From NCBI GenBank assembly GCA_003249095.1, contig QBMS01000016.1:1-48443 (forward strand): a DNA stretch of 48,443 nt, written 5' to 3'. Source of the DNA: Snowella sp. (lineage in GTDB: Bacteria > Cyanobacteriota > Cyanobacteriia > Cyanobacteriales > Microcystaceae). The notes beneath the pieces are model-generated. The model saw nothing but the letters and a program-made list of their open reading frames with translations, was not told the DNA's origin and made no database searches. Of this stretch, positions 27,059-36,061 are shown one piece after another. Within the stretch, counting starts at the first letter, position 1; each line of letters opens with the position of its first letter. The translations under genes and the position numbers were made by a program.

Positions 27059-27157
27059 CTATTTTGCCATAAAAAAAGCTTGTTGCGGAATACCAATATT
27101 AATACCTGCTTTTTCAAAAGCTTCTTTCATCCGTAACCGAAGTTCCCGCCCGACCAT
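27059..27157 (-). pseudogene. Remnant C-terminal tail of an MscS-type mechanosensitive channel
   Basis: Read leftward, 32 codons give VGRELRLRMKEAFEKAG then INIGIPQQ and a stop. This is the characteristic last stretch of small MscS-type channels (R-E-L-x-x-x-x-K-x-A-F-E-x-A-G-I-x-I-P-x-P-Q). No upstream part of the gene is present: cmpR begins right behind it. I call it a degraded fragment left by deletion or rearrangement. Confidence 0.65.
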
Positions 27158-27193
27158 CCATAGCCTATAAATTATTAGATTTAATTTAATAAC

Positions 27194-28114
27194 CTAAACA
27201 ACATTAACAAAATTTTGGGCTGCTTCCTTTCCTTCTGTTAAGAGATAATCTAAAAAAGTTTGAGCAACAATCGATAATTGTTTATTACGGGGATAGATCA
27301 CATACCAATGTTTTTGAATGGGAAAGCCTTCTACATCTAAAACAACTAAGGGGCCTTGGGGGCCTTCGAGGGCTAAAGAATGCCGAGACAAAATTGATAA
27401 GCCCAAACCGCCGACAATTGCTTGCTTAATCGCTTCATTACTCCCAATTTCCATTTCTACCCGCATTTTTAAGCGATTTTCAGCAAAAAAACTTTCTACT
27501 GCCATGCGCGTTCCTGAACCAGATTCCCTCATAATCAGAGGTTCTTCGATTAATCGTTCTAGGGAAATTAATTTTTCCTGAGCTAGGGGATGATTGCGAG
27601 GAGCAATGACAACAAGAGGATTATCTAAAAAATGACGCAGATTAATCTCTAAATCTTCGGGTGGTTGACCAATAAAATAAAGGTCATCTAAATTGTTAGC
27701 TAGGCGATCCAAAATTTGTTGACGATTAGCAATTTGTAGAGAAATATTAATGCCTGGATAACGTTGGCGGAAGGTTCCTAAAATACGCGGTACAAAATAT
27801 TTGGCAGTGGTGATGGCGGCTAGTTTCAAGTTTCCTTGTTTTAAACCTTTGATGTCGGCCAAGGTCATTTCTAAATCATTGAAGCGTTGGGAAATATCCC
27901 GCCCCACTTCCAAAACCGCTTTACCTGCATCGGTGAGATAAATGCGTTTGCCGATTTGTTCATAGAGGGGGACTCCGATCGCCTTGGTCAGTTGCTTCAT
28001 CTGCTGGGAAACCGTGGGTTGAGTCAAAAAAAGTTCTTCGGCAGCACGGGTAAAACTTCCATGCTGGGCGATCGCTTCAAAAATTTGTAATTGATGGAGG
28101 GTAGCTTGCTTCAT
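27194..28114 (-). CDS. cmpR: LysR-type regulator CmpR of the cmp operon
   Basis: The 306-residue LysR-type regulator has an N-terminal winged helix-turn-helix (LHQLQIFEAIAQHGSFTRAA, LFLTQPTVSQQMKQL) and a two-lobed effector domain (about 90-300). It is transcribed divergently from cmpABCD, 240 bp apart, which is the arrangement expected for CmpR; NtcB is the nearest alternative. CmpR activates BCT1 bicarbonate uptake under low CO2, binding metabolites such as ribulose bisphosphate or 2-phosphoglycolate in characterised species. Three copies of a TTTTATCTAT motif lie in the shared promoter region. Confidence 0.9.
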   Translation of the reverse strand: MKQATLHQLQIFEAIAQHGSFTRAAEELFLTQPTVSQQMKQLTKAIGVPLYEQIGKRIYLTDAGKAVLEVGRDISQRFNDLEMTLADIKGLKQGNLKLAAITTAKYFVPRILGTFRQRYPGINISLQIANRQQILDRLANNLDDLYFIGQPPEDLEINLRHFLDNPLVVIAPRNHPLAQEKLISLERLIEEPLIMRESGSGTRMAVESFFAENRLKMRVEMEIGSNEAIKQAIVGGLGLSILSRHSLALEGPQGPLVVLDVEGFPIQKHWYVIYPRNKQLSIVAQTFLDYLLTEGKEAAQNFVNVV

Positions 28115-28119
28115 TTTTT

Positions 28120-28134
28120 ATAGATAAAATCTAT
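28120..28134. promoter_or_regulatory. Dyad ATAGAT-AAA-ATCTAT in the cmpR/cmpA divergent promoter
   Basis: A perfect 6-bp inverted repeat starting 6 bases from the cmpR ATG. Its arm recurs as TTTTATCTAT at 28157-28166 and 28336-28345. It is a candidate CmpR or other operator in autoregulatory position. Confidence 0.45.
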
Positions 28135-28354
28135 GGCAACAATAAAATATTGGGTCTTTTATCTATTCTAGTTTTCCCCTATGATGAAAGTCAACAAATT
28201 GAGGAAACACCCCTGACAGACTCGATTATTTATGCGATTACTGCTTACTTTACGCTTTTGGTTCTGCTTTTTAGTCTCAAGTCCTTTCTGCCTTCTAGTC
28301 CAGATTCTTTAAATTGATCCTCATCAATACATAAATTTTATCTATTTTATTACC

Positions 28355-29701
28355 ATGAATCAGTTCAATCGCCGCAAATTTTTAATTACCGCAGGGATGG
28401 CGGCCAGCAGTTCCATCTTCTTAAAAGGCTGTTTGGGCAATCCTCCCGAAAGCATTAGTACGAGTACAACCGCGATCGCGAAACCTATTAAACTCACCCC
28501 AGAAACAACCCCAGAAACCACTCAAGTTAAATTGGGTTTTACGCCCATTTTTGAGTCGGCCCCGTTGATTATTGCTAAAGAAAAAGGCTTCTTTGCTAAG
28601 TATGGCATGACCGATGCGGAAGTTTCTAAGCAAGCAAATTGGGGTTCTGCTAGGGATAATGTCGAAATTGGTTCGGCGGGAGGCGGTATTGACGGCGGTC
28701 AGTGGCAAATGCCCATGCCTTATCTGATTTCTGAAGGCTTGATTACCAAAAATGGTATCAAAGTGCCGATGTATGTTTTGGCCATGTTAAACACCCAGGG
28801 TAATGGCATTGCGATCGCCAAAAGTCAAATGGGCAAAAATATTAGCCTCGATATGTCCAAAGCGAAGGACTATATCCAAGGATTACAAAAAGAGGGCAAA
28901 AAATTTAGAGCCGCCTATACTTTTCCGAAAGTTAATCAAGATTTTTGGATTCGCTATTGGTTAGCCGCAGGGGGAATCGATCCCGACAAAGATATAAGTT
29001 TGTTAACCGTTCCCGCCGCCCAAACCGTAGCCAATATGAAAACGGGAACAATGGAAGGCTTTAGTACGGGTGATCCCTGGCCAGGTCGTTTAATCAAAGA
29101 TGATATTGGTTTTGTTGCCGCTTTAACGGCTCAGATATGGCCGTCTCATCCTGAAGAATATTTAGGAATGCGAGCGGATTGGGTCGATAAAAATCCTAAG
29201 GCAACCAAAGCAATTTTAAAAGCCGTAATGGATGCCCAGCAGTGGTGTGACAAGCCCGAAAACCGTAAAGAATTAGCTCAAATTGTTGCTAAAGCAAGTT
29301 ATTTTAATGTTCCTGCGGCAACCTTAGAGCCGATGTTTATGGGCAAATACGTCATGGGAGATGGTCAGCCCGACATTGATGATTTTAATATGGCTGTTCG
29401 TTATTGGAAAACGGATCGCGGTAGCGTTTCCTATCCCTATAAGAGCCTTGATCTTTGGTTTTTAACCGAAAGTGTGCGTTGGGGTTTCTTACCTAAAACC
29501 TATCTGGAAACTTCTAAGAATTTGATTGATAAAGTTAATCGTTCTGATCTGTGGAAAGAGGCAGCAAAAGAAGCTGCTATTCCCGCCACCGATATTCCGA
29601 CAGGCGATTCGCGGGGAGTCGAAAAATTCTTTGATGGCAAAGTTTTTGATCCTGAAAATCCTAAAGCCTATCTGGATAGTCTCGCTATCAAAAAAGTTTA
29701 A
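28355..29701 (+). CDS. cmpA: Bicarbonate-binding lipoprotein CmpA of the BCT1 transporter
   Basis: The 448-residue substrate-binding protein opens with a twin-arginine signal ([10 protein letters not shown]) and a lipobox (LKGC), so it is exported by Tat and lipidated at the plasma membrane. The binding domain starts around residue 55 ([20 protein letters not shown]). The stretches [16 protein letters not shown] and [11 protein letters not shown] fit CmpA and differ from NrtA, its nitrate-binding paralogue. The C-terminus ends SLAIKKV as in known CmpA. It captures HCO3- for CmpBCD. First gene of the operon, next to cmpR. Confidence 0.93.
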   Translation: MNQFNRRKFLITAGMAASSSIFLKGCLGNPPESISTSTTAIAKPIKLTPETTPETTQVKLGFTPIFESAPLIIAKEKGFFAKYGMTDAEVSKQANWGSARDNVEIGSAGGGIDGGQWQMPMPYLISEGLITKNGIKVPMYVLAMLNTQGNGIAIAKSQMGKNISLDMSKAKDYIQGLQKEGKKFRAAYTFPKVNQDFWIRYWLAAGGIDPDKDISLLTVPAAQTVANMKTGTMEGFSTGDPWPGRLIKDDIGFVAALTAQIWPSHPEEYLGMRADWVDKNPKATKAILKAVMDAQQWCDKPENRKELAQIVAKASYFNVPAATLEPMFMGKYVMGDGQPDIDDFNMAVRYWKTDRGSVSYPYKSLDLWFLTESVRWGFLPKTYLETSKNLIDKVNRSDLWKEAAKEAAIPATDIPTGDSRGVEKFFDGKVFDPENPKAYLDSLAIKKV

Positions 29702-29751
29702 TGAGTAACCCTTAACTATCAACTATTAACTCAATAAAGGAGCTTTACATT

Positions 29752-30582
29752 ATGGCAACTACTTTAAGAACAACCCGTCCTAGTCCCAATCCCTTCGCCA
29801 AATTCTGGCGCAAAAATTCCCAAAATATCTTACCCCCCATTGTCGGGATTTTAGGATTTCTGATTGTTTGGCAACTCTGTTCGATGACAGGATTGATTAA
29901 ATTACCCCCTCCAACGGATTTAATTACTAATGAACGGACTCGCATTTATTTAATGTATCCTTTCTTTAATCGTGGTGGTACGGATGTGGGTTTGTTCTGG
30001 CAAGCAATGGCTAGTCTGCAACGGGTGTTAATTGGTTATTCTTTGGCTGCTCTTGTCGGTATTTCTGTTGGTATTGTCATTGGCCTAAATTCATTTTGGA
30101 ATAAAGCTTTAGATCCTCTCTTTCAATTTTTGAGAACGGTTCCGCCTTTAGCTTGGGTTCCCTTAGCATTAGCGGCCTTGCAACAAAACCAACCTGCGGC
30201 ATTATTTGTAATTTTTATTACCTCAGTTTGGCCGATTTTAATTAATACGGCGGTTGGCGTTCAACAAATTCCCCAGGATTATATTAATGTTCGGAAAGTG
30301 TTACAACTTGCGCCTCAAAAGTTCTTTTTAAAAATTCTCATTCCTTCGGCGTTACCTTATATTTTCACGGGTTTACGGATTGCGATCGGTTTGGCTTGGT
30401 TAGCGATTATTGCGGCTGAGATTGTGATGTCGGGTATTGTCGGGATTGGTTTCTTTATCTGGGATTCCTACCAAAATAATTACATCAGTGACATTATTTT
30501 GGCTCTCGTTTATATCGGCGCGATCGGTTTAATTTTGGATAAGTTAATGGCTTTTGTTCAGACTTTGATTGTCAAAGAGTAA
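29752..30582 (+). CDS. cmpB: BCT1 bicarbonate transporter permease CmpB
   Basis: This 276-residue integral membrane protein has the binding-protein-dependent permease domain with about six helices. The EAA coupling loop appears as INVRKVLQLAPQKFFLKILI (approximate E-A-A-x3-G region). It forms the channel of the CmpABCD transporter in the plasma membrane. AAAGGAG lies nine bases before the ATG. It is 50 bp behind cmpA and 110 bp ahead of cmpC, where two hairpin repeats fill the gap. Confidence 0.93.
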   Translation: MATTLRTTRPSPNPFAKFWRKNSQNILPPIVGILGFLIVWQLCSMTGLIKLPPPTDLITNERTRIYLMYPFFNRGGTDVGLFWQAMASLQRVLIGYSLAALVGISVGIVIGLNSFWNKALDPLFQFLRTVPPLAWVPLALAALQQNQPAALFVIFITSVWPILINTAVGVQQIPQDYINVRKVLQLAPQKFFLKILIPSALPYIFTGLRIAIGLAWLAIIAAEIVMSGIVGIGFFIWDSYQNNYISDIILALVYIGAIGLILDKLMAFVQTLIVKE

Positions 30583-30601
30583 ATCAATAATGACAATTTT
30601 T

Positions 30602-30660
30602 GGGCGCACGCTATGCGCCCCTACATAAGATTTTCTGGGCGTAGGCAATACCCCCCTACA
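30602..30660. repeat. Two adjacent palindromic repeats between cmpB and cmpC
   Basis: GGGCGCACGCTATGCGCCC (30602-30620) forms a hairpin and is followed by CTACA; a second unit (30637-30660) starts GGGCGTAGGC and again ends CCCCCCTACA. Both have the CCCCTACA end common in dispersed cyanobacterial palindromes. They may stabilise or attenuate the cmp message. Confidence 0.7.
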
Positions 30661-30692
30661 AAACTATTATTCATTTTTAAGGATTTAAAACT

Positions 30693-32690
30693 ATGAGCGG
30701 TTTCGTTGCAATTGATAATATTGACAAAGTTTTTCCTCTCTCTGGCGGTGGTGAATATATCGCCCTCAAGGGAATTAATCTAGAAATTAAAAAGGGTGAA
30801 TTTATTTCTCTGATTGGTCACTCTGGTTGTGGTAAATCGACACTTTTAAATATGATTGCAGGTTTAGACTTACCGACGGAAGGAGTTGTTACTCTCGAAG
30901 GTCAACGCATCAAACAACCTGGCCCCGATCGCATGGTGGTTTTCCAAAACTATTCCCTTTTGCCTTGGTTAACGGTGCGTCAAAATATTGCTCTAGCCGT
31001 TGAAGAAGTGATGGCAGGAAGCACTGTCCAAGAACAAAATGACGTTATTGAACAACATATTGATCTCGTCGGTTTGCGTCATGCCGTAGAGAAATTACCC
31101 AAGGAATTATCAGGGGGAATGCGTCAACGGGTGGCGATCGCCCGCGCCTTGGCTATCCGTCCCAAAGTATTGCTACTAGATGAACCGTTTGGAGCCTTAG
31201 ATGCTTTAACGAGGGGGAATTTACAAGAACAATTAATGAAGATTTGTGAGGAATATCAGGTTACCTCGGTAATGGTGACTCACGATGTCGATGAAGCGGT
31301 TTTATTATCCGATCGCATCGTTATGTTAACCAATGGCCCCTGCTCTAAGATTGGCGGCATTTTGGAAGTCGATATTCCCCGTCCTCGCAAACGTATGGAA
31401 GTCGTTAATCATCCCAGTTACTACAGTTTACGTAGTGAAATTATTTACTTTTTGAACCAACAGAAACGAATCAAAAAATTACGCGCTAAAAAAGTTACGA
31501 CTATTGCCCGTCATGGTCTAGAAAAAGTCAATTTAGAAGTAGGTTATGTCCCTTTAACGGCTTGCGCTCCTCTAGTGATTGCCAAGGAAAAAGGCTTTTT
31601 TGTCAAACACGGACTGGATGAGGTCAATCTAGTACGGGAAACCAGTTGGCGCGGCATTGTGGACGGCATTGCAGGGGGTTATCTGGACGCGGCGCAAATG
31701 CCTTCGGGAATGCCCACTTGGTTAACCGCAGGCGGCCATCAGGAAGAATCCTTACCCGTTGTGACCGCTCTGACAATGACTCGCAATGGCAATGGTGTCA
31801 CCCTCAGTAAGGAATTATACGAAAAGGGTATTTATACTGCCGCCGATTTTAAAAAGGTATTACTGGAATCCGATGGGGAAAATCATACCCTTGGCATGGT
31901 ACACCCTTCTTCAATGCACAATCTTCTGTTGCGCTACTGGTTAGCGGCTAATGGTATTGATCCCGATCGCGATGTGAACCTGAAAACCATTCCCCCCGCT
32001 CAGATGGTGGCGGATTTGAAAGCAGGAACCATTGACGGTTATTGTGTCGGTGAGCCTTGGAATTTACGGGCGGCGATCGAAGGGGCTGGTTTCACCATTG
32101 CGACGGATTTGGAAATTTGGCAAGGTCATCCAGGCAAAGTGCTGGGAGTACGGGAAGATTGGGCGATCAAATATCCCAATACCCATATCGCCTTAGTGAA
32201 AGCTTTGTTAGAAGCCTGTGAATATTGTTCAAATTCCCAACACGAACAGGAAATACGGGAAATTTTAGCGGGTCGCAATTATCTGAGTACTTCTATTGAA
32301 TACATTCGCTTAGGAGATCCGAATCAATATACCTGTGACGTGAATAAGACTGTGGAATATGCCCATCACCTCTTTTTTGGAGACAATGTTAACCGTCCTA
32401 GTCGGACTGAACATCTCTGGATGATGACCCAAATGGCCCGATGGGGTGAGATTCCCTTCCCGCGTAATTGGGTAGAAATTTTAGAACGGGTTTGTCGTGT
32501 GGGTGTCTTTAGTACCGCCGCCAGGGAGTTGGACATAGATGTGAATTATCAACGGCAACCGATCGCCCTATTTGATGGCATTGAATTTAACGCCGATGAT
32601 CCCATTTCTTACCTCACCCATTTAGAGATTCATCGCAATTTCACCATGGCCGAAGTGCATTTAGATGGTCAAAGATTGCTTGTTTCTTAA
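30693..32690 (+). CDS. cmpC: BCT1 ATPase CmpC fused to a CmpA-like regulatory domain
   Basis: The 665-residue protein has an ABC ATPase in residues about 1-255: Walker A GHSGCGKST, signature LSGGMRQRVAIARAL, Walker B VLLLDEPFGALDA and H-loop VTHDVDEA. The C-terminal 380 residues are a CmpA-like solute-binding domain (LEVGYVPLTACAPLVIAKEKG onward) without a signal peptide, so it stays in the cytoplasm, where it is thought to sense intracellular substrate. This fusion is typical of CmpC and NrtC. It energises transport with CmpD. Confidence 0.95.
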   Translation: MSGFVAIDNIDKVFPLSGGGEYIALKGINLEIKKGEFISLIGHSGCGKSTLLNMIAGLDLPTEGVVTLEGQRIKQPGPDRMVVFQNYSLLPWLTVRQNIALAVEEVMAGSTVQEQNDVIEQHIDLVGLRHAVEKLPKELSGGMRQRVAIARALAIRPKVLLLDEPFGALDALTRGNLQEQLMKICEEYQVTSVMVTHDVDEAVLLSDRIVMLTNGPCSKIGGILEVDIPRPRKRMEVVNHPSYYSLRSEIIYFLNQQKRIKKLRAKKVTTIARHGLEKVNLEVGYVPLTACAPLVIAKEKGFFVKHGLDEVNLVRETSWRGIVDGIAGGYLDAAQMPSGMPTWLTAGGHQEESLPVVTALTMTRNGNGVTLSKELYEKGIYTAADFKKVLLESDGENHTLGMVHPSSMHNLLLRYWLAANGIDPDRDVNLKTIPPAQMVADLKAGTIDGYCVGEPWNLRAAIEGAGFTIATDLEIWQGHPGKVLGVREDWAIKYPNTHIALVKALLEACEYCSNSQHEQEIREILAGRNYLSTSIEYIRLGDPNQYTCDVNKTVEYAHHLFFGDNVNRPSRTEHLWMMTQMARWGEIPFPRNWVEILERVCRVGVFSTAARELDIDVNYQRQPIALFDGIEFNADDPISYLTHLEIHRNFTMAEVHLDGQRLLVS

Positions 32691-32707
32691 GCGATAAATA
32701 ATTGTAA

Positions 32708-32727
32708 GGACATAATATATTATGTCC
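32708..32727. repeat. Perfect 20-bp palindrome between cmpC and cmpD
   Basis: GGACATAATATATTATGTCC is a perfect dyad followed by CTACG. It resembles, in position and in its CCCTACG end, the two hairpins between cmpB and cmpC. Confidence 0.75.
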
Positions 32728-32790
32728 CTACGAGACTCTAAAATTGACCAGAAATTTCCGCAATTTTTTAATTAATGAATCTCAACTATC

Positions 32791-33633
32791 ATGCAAACCT
32801 TAGAATTTCTCACCCAACCCATGAACGCAACTCTCACTAAGACTGAATCATTTTTAACCATTGAAAATGTGTCCAAAGTTTATCAAACTCCTCGCGGCCC
32901 CTACACTGTTTTAGAAGATGTTAATTTAACAGTTAATGAAGGCGAATTTATCTGCGTGATCGGTCACTCTGGTTGCGGTAAATCCACTTTGTTAAACATG
33001 GTTTCAGGTTTTGCCCATCCCACAGAAGGTTCCGTTCGAGTTGGCGGTAAATCCATTGTGGAACCTGGCCCCGATCGCATGGTGGTTTTCCAAGGTTATG
33101 CTCTTTTGCCCTGGTTAACAGCCTTAGAAAATGTTTATTTAGCGGTAGATTCGGTTTATCCCAATAAATCAGAAGCCGAGAAAAAAGCGATCGCTAAAGA
33201 GCATTTAGCAATGGTGGGTTTAACGGAAGCAATGGACAAGAAACCACCGCAAATTTCGGGAGGGATGAAACAACGGGTTTCTATTGCTAGAGCTTTAGCC
33301 ATTCGTCCCCAGGTCTTAATTTTAGATGAACCCTTTGGAGCTTTAGATGCCATTACTAAAGAAGAATTACAGGAAGAATTATTGCAAATTTGGAACGATC
33401 ATCGTTGTACGGTGTTGATGATTACCCACGATATTGATGAAGCCTTATTTCTGGCCGATCGCCTAGTCATGATGACCAATGGCCCCCACGCTAAAATCGG
33501 GGAAATTATGACGATTCCTTTCTCTCGGCCCCGTGATCGCGATCGTATTATGGAAGACCCAGAGTATTACAAATTGCGTAACTATGCTTTGGACTTCTTA
33601 TATAATCGTTTTGCCCACGACGATACGGATTAA
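32791..33633 (+). CDS. cmpD: BCT1 transporter ATPase CmpD
   Basis: The 280-residue ABC ATPase has Walker A GHSGCGKST, signature QISGGMKQRVSIARAL, Walker B VLILDEPFGALDA and H-loop ITHDIDEA. It pairs with CmpC. The C-terminal stretch EDPEYYKLRNYALDFLYNRF is characteristic of CmpD/NrtD. That same 3' end recurs, with mostly synonymous differences, 3.4 kb downstream at 36922. A perfect hairpin terminator closes the operon. Confidence 0.94.
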   Translation: MQTLEFLTQPMNATLTKTESFLTIENVSKVYQTPRGPYTVLEDVNLTVNEGEFICVIGHSGCGKSTLLNMVSGFAHPTEGSVRVGGKSIVEPGPDRMVVFQGYALLPWLTALENVYLAVDSVYPNKSEAEKKAIAKEHLAMVGLTEAMDKKPPQISGGMKQRVSIARALAIRPQVLILDEPFGALDAITKEELQEELLQIWNDHRCTVLMITHDIDEALFLADRLVMMTNGPHAKIGEIMTIPFSRPRDRDRIMEDPEYYKLRNYALDFLYNRFAHDDTD

Positions 33634-33651
33634 AAGTTGGGAATAGGTGAT

Positions 33652-33684
33652 ACTCGCTTGGATGTATTTTTAAGCGAGTTTTTT
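33652..33684 (+). terminator. Terminator of cmpABCD
   Basis: ACTCGCTT (33652-33659) pairs with AAGCGAGT (33672-33679), then T6. A diverged version of this same terminator is found at 37038-37072. Confidence 0.88.
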
Positions 33685-33723
33685 AGATTTTGATTATTTT
33701 GTAAAAATAAATCACAATTTTTT

Positions 33724-35145
33724 TTAAAATGGCATATCTTCAACAAGAAGAGATTTAGCTTTTTCATCAAACTCAGTATATAATTTCCACTCTTCTAAGC
33801 CATAGGCGCAACGAGATGCAAGAGAACAAAAGTCATACCGAAGTTCATAGCTAAGCTGCTCATCTTCACAAAATTCAGATACAACTCTTAAACCTTTATC
33901 ATATTCTTTTTTATCTACCAATAACTGAGCATAAATTAAAATTTTTTCAATTTCTAACAAATTATTTAGATGTAGTGGCTCGATAGCTTTGATAGCATTA
34001 ATTAGAAACAAATCAGGCAATTCTTTCTTAGTAGTATAAAAACTTTTTGCAGTTGTCAAATAGCTTTCTGCTAAAATAACCTGTACTTCATCATCACTAG
34101 GAGAGGGCAGTGAGTCAAATAATTTCCATGCAAAAAGTTTCATTTTATTATCTTGTCTTCTTAACCTAAAGAATCGCATAGCCGCTCTATATGCTTCAGG
34201 ATCAGGATACATTGTTGTTAATTGAATAATTTTTTGTTCTGCTTCTTCGGGGGAGAGACGCAAAATTCCTTGACTAACTTTCTCAATTTCTGCAATAATT
34301 TTATCTTTTGCAATTTCTAAATCAAGAGCGTAGAAGAGCGTAACATAGTTATTCACTAATTCTTCATTAGTATCTGGTTTACTAATAGCTAAAAACTCAC
34401 TGAGTTCTAATGCTGGACAAGAAAACAGAAAAAATAGCTTGTCTTCTGGTGTTTCAAAAATTTGGCAGTATTTATCCTTAAAGCCCAATAAATCATCAGG
34501 TTTAGGAACACGGGAAACAACGACTTTTATATCAATATTTTTGCCTAATGCTTTAGAAATCTGACTATTTTGAATCAGTTTTTTAATATGCTTCGTAAAT
34601 TGAATACTTTCCGAGCTTAAAGAAGAAAGCACCACCACTTCATCCGCTAACTGTTGGGTACATAAACCTGCAATTTCTGTGATTCCTGTACGAGAATCAA
34701 TAATTACAAAATCTGCATTTAATTCTGATTTAAGACGAGCCAAAAATTGTTGAAAAAAACCAACTCCATCACGCTCTTCTGAAAAAACAACCCTCCAATC
34801 TAATTGATTTAATTGGCGATAGTAGTTTTCAGACAAATATTGACCTGCGGGAATTAACCAAAGAGTTGTTTTTTCAGTATTATCTAAAGGAACTGGAATC
34901 AAAATATCCTGTAGTGATTCCATTGCTTGGTTAGTTTGCTGAAATAACAAAATATAATCTAGTAAACCTTTTTGATTGCTGGATAATTCAGGCAATCCAA
35001 ATTTAGCATTAATGCCAGGGGCCTCTAAATCAAAATCAATGACAACCGTTTTCAGCCCTAACTTAGCTAAATAAACCGCAAAATTAGAAGCGGCTAAGGT
35101 TCGACCAACGCCACCCTTATAGGAATAAAAGGTAATAACTTTCAT
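33724..35145 (-). CDS. KGGVGR-motif variant ParA/MinD-like ATPase with helical C-terminus
   Basis: This 473-residue P-loop protein opens MKVITFYSYKGGVGRT: the deviant Walker A has Arg in place of the usual Lys (KGGVGRT for KGG-x-GKT), with DFDLEAPG as switch and a DFVIIDSRTG Walker B. The C-terminal 200 residues are helical and TPR-like. This KGGVGR group is common in cyanobacterial conflict or signalling clusters with toxins, TIR or CHAT proteins. I place the start at ATG 35145: it overlaps the TGA of the antitoxin gene as ATGA, a coupled pair, while the longer frame (35163) opens with TTG. It is the last gene of the toxin-antitoxin unit. Its role, such as sensing or positioning, is unknown. 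Confidence 0.85.
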   Translation of the reverse strand: MKVITFYSYKGGVGRTLAASNFAVYLAKLGLKTVVIDFDLEAPGINAKFGLPELSSNQKGLLDYILLFQQTNQAMESLQDILIPVPLDNTEKTTLWLIPAGQYLSENYYRQLNQLDWRVVFSEERDGVGFFQQFLARLKSELNADFVIIDSRTGITEIAGLCTQQLADEVVVLSSLSSESIQFTKHIKKLIQNSQISKALGKNIDIKVVVSRVPKPDDLLGFKDKYCQIFETPEDKLFFLFSCPALELSEFLAISKPDTNEELVNNYVTLFYALDLEIAKDKIIAEIEKVSQGILRLSPEEAEQKIIQLTTMYPDPEAYRAAMRFFRLRRQDNKMKLFAWKLFDSLPSPSDDEVQVILAESYLTTAKSFYTTKKELPDLFLINAIKAIEPLHLNNLLEIEKILIYAQLLVDKKEYDKGLRVVSEFCEDEQLSYELRYDFCSLASRCAYGLEEWKLYTEFDEKAKSLLVEDMPF

Positions 35146-35621
35146 GCTGCTATGGCTCCCCAAAAACCTTGTTTACGAATAATATTATTGACTGTAGATG
35201 ACTTATTTTGAGATTCTATCGGCACTAAATTTAAAGAAGATTCTGTTTGATCTTCACTTATTTGAAGTTCATTTTCATCCATTAGTTTTAATTCGGTGCT
35301 GACACGAGTAAATTCCTTGCCCTGCCAATAAATTAAGGCTTCAAAATCTGCTCCCAATGCGTCTAAATAGGCTAAAACAGATTCAAAAGTATGATCATTG
35401 TTAGCACTTTCCAGTTTAGAGACCCAACTTTGAGTGACCCCCAATTTTTCCGCAACCTCTTTTTGAGTCAATCCCGTTGCTTTACGAAGATTTCGCATCG
35501 CCTGAGTGAGATCAATGCGGAATAATTCTTGACATTCAATCAAGTGAGTTTCTGGTGTTTCTGGCAGAACCTCTTGGAAATAATCGAAAACATCACTTCC
35601 TTCGTGGTTATTGAGTGTCAT
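35142..35621 (-). CDS. XRE-family antitoxin (HigA-like)
   Basis: The 159-residue protein has a central helix-turn-helix of the XRE/Cro type (residues about 38-95): LRKATGLTQKEVAEKLGVTQSWVSKLE. The N-terminal 35 residues are acidic; the C-terminal tail is Gln/Ser/Glu-rich and longer than in plain HigA. It overlaps the toxin gene by 14 bp upstream and shares ATGA with the ATPase downstream. AAGGAG lies six bases before the ATG. By family it neutralises the HigB-like toxin and represses its own promoter. Confidence 0.88.
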   Translation of the reverse strand: MTLNNHEGSDVFDYFQEVLPETPETHLIECQELFRIDLTQAMRNLRKATGLTQKEVAEKLGVTQSWVSKLESANNDHTFESVLAYLDALGADFEALIYWQGKEFTRVSTELKLMDENELQISEDQTESSLNLVPIESQNKSSTVNNIIRKQGFWGAIAA

Positions 35622-35994
35622 AGTCGTCTCCTTGGTTGAGAATTGAATCCCTTCGCTGTAGGGCGATATTTAAATGTTGTTTCGGAATTTTACGATCTTT
35701 TTTCTTGTAACCATGTAATAAATAAATTTGCAGTCTTTCCTTGACAAAGCAAAGAAAAATACGAGGATTATTGGGCGTATTGGCTAAACGTAAAGCGTAG
35801 AGATTATCATCAACTTTTTCTAAAATATCCGATCGCTCTACCATTAACATAAAGCCCATTTCTTGTAAGCGTTTGAGACGAGCCTTGATTTGCTTTAACT
35901 CCGCCTGAGTAAGGACAGAAGCCTGTAAAAATTCCTTGACAGGTTCCGTGCCGTTGGCTTGACGATAGAATTTTATTTGCCATTGCTGACTCAC
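35608..35994 (-). CDS. HigB/Gp49-like RelE-superfamily toxin
   Basis: The 128-residue basic protein shows the phage Gp49/HigB pattern: WQIKFYRQANGTEPVKEFL at the start, DNLYALRLANTPNNPRIFLCF in the middle, and YLLHGYKKKDRKIPKQHLNIALQR at the end. Such proteins are ribosome-dependent mRNA interferases. The toxin precedes its antitoxin, the order typical of higBA, with a 14-bp overlap. The gene lies about 68 bp behind the PLD-like gene on the same strand. Confidence 0.9.
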   Translation of the reverse strand: MSQQWQIKFYRQANGTEPVKEFLQASVLTQAELKQIKARLKRLQEMGFMLMVERSDILEKVDDNLYALRLANTPNNPRIFLCFVKERLQIYLLHGYKKKDRKIPKQHLNIALQRRDSILNQGDDYDTQ

Positions 35995-36061
35995 CTCGAT
36001 TCGCCTCTAATTTATTATGACATATTTAGAATATTTTGTTAAAGGAGTTATTGAAAAAAGC

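Noticed and set aside
28355-33633. Nitrate transporter nrtABCD in place of cmpABCD
   Set aside because: The binding protein has CmpA-type stretches ([20 protein letters not shown]) and the CmpA C-terminus, and the divergent LysR gene fits CmpR.
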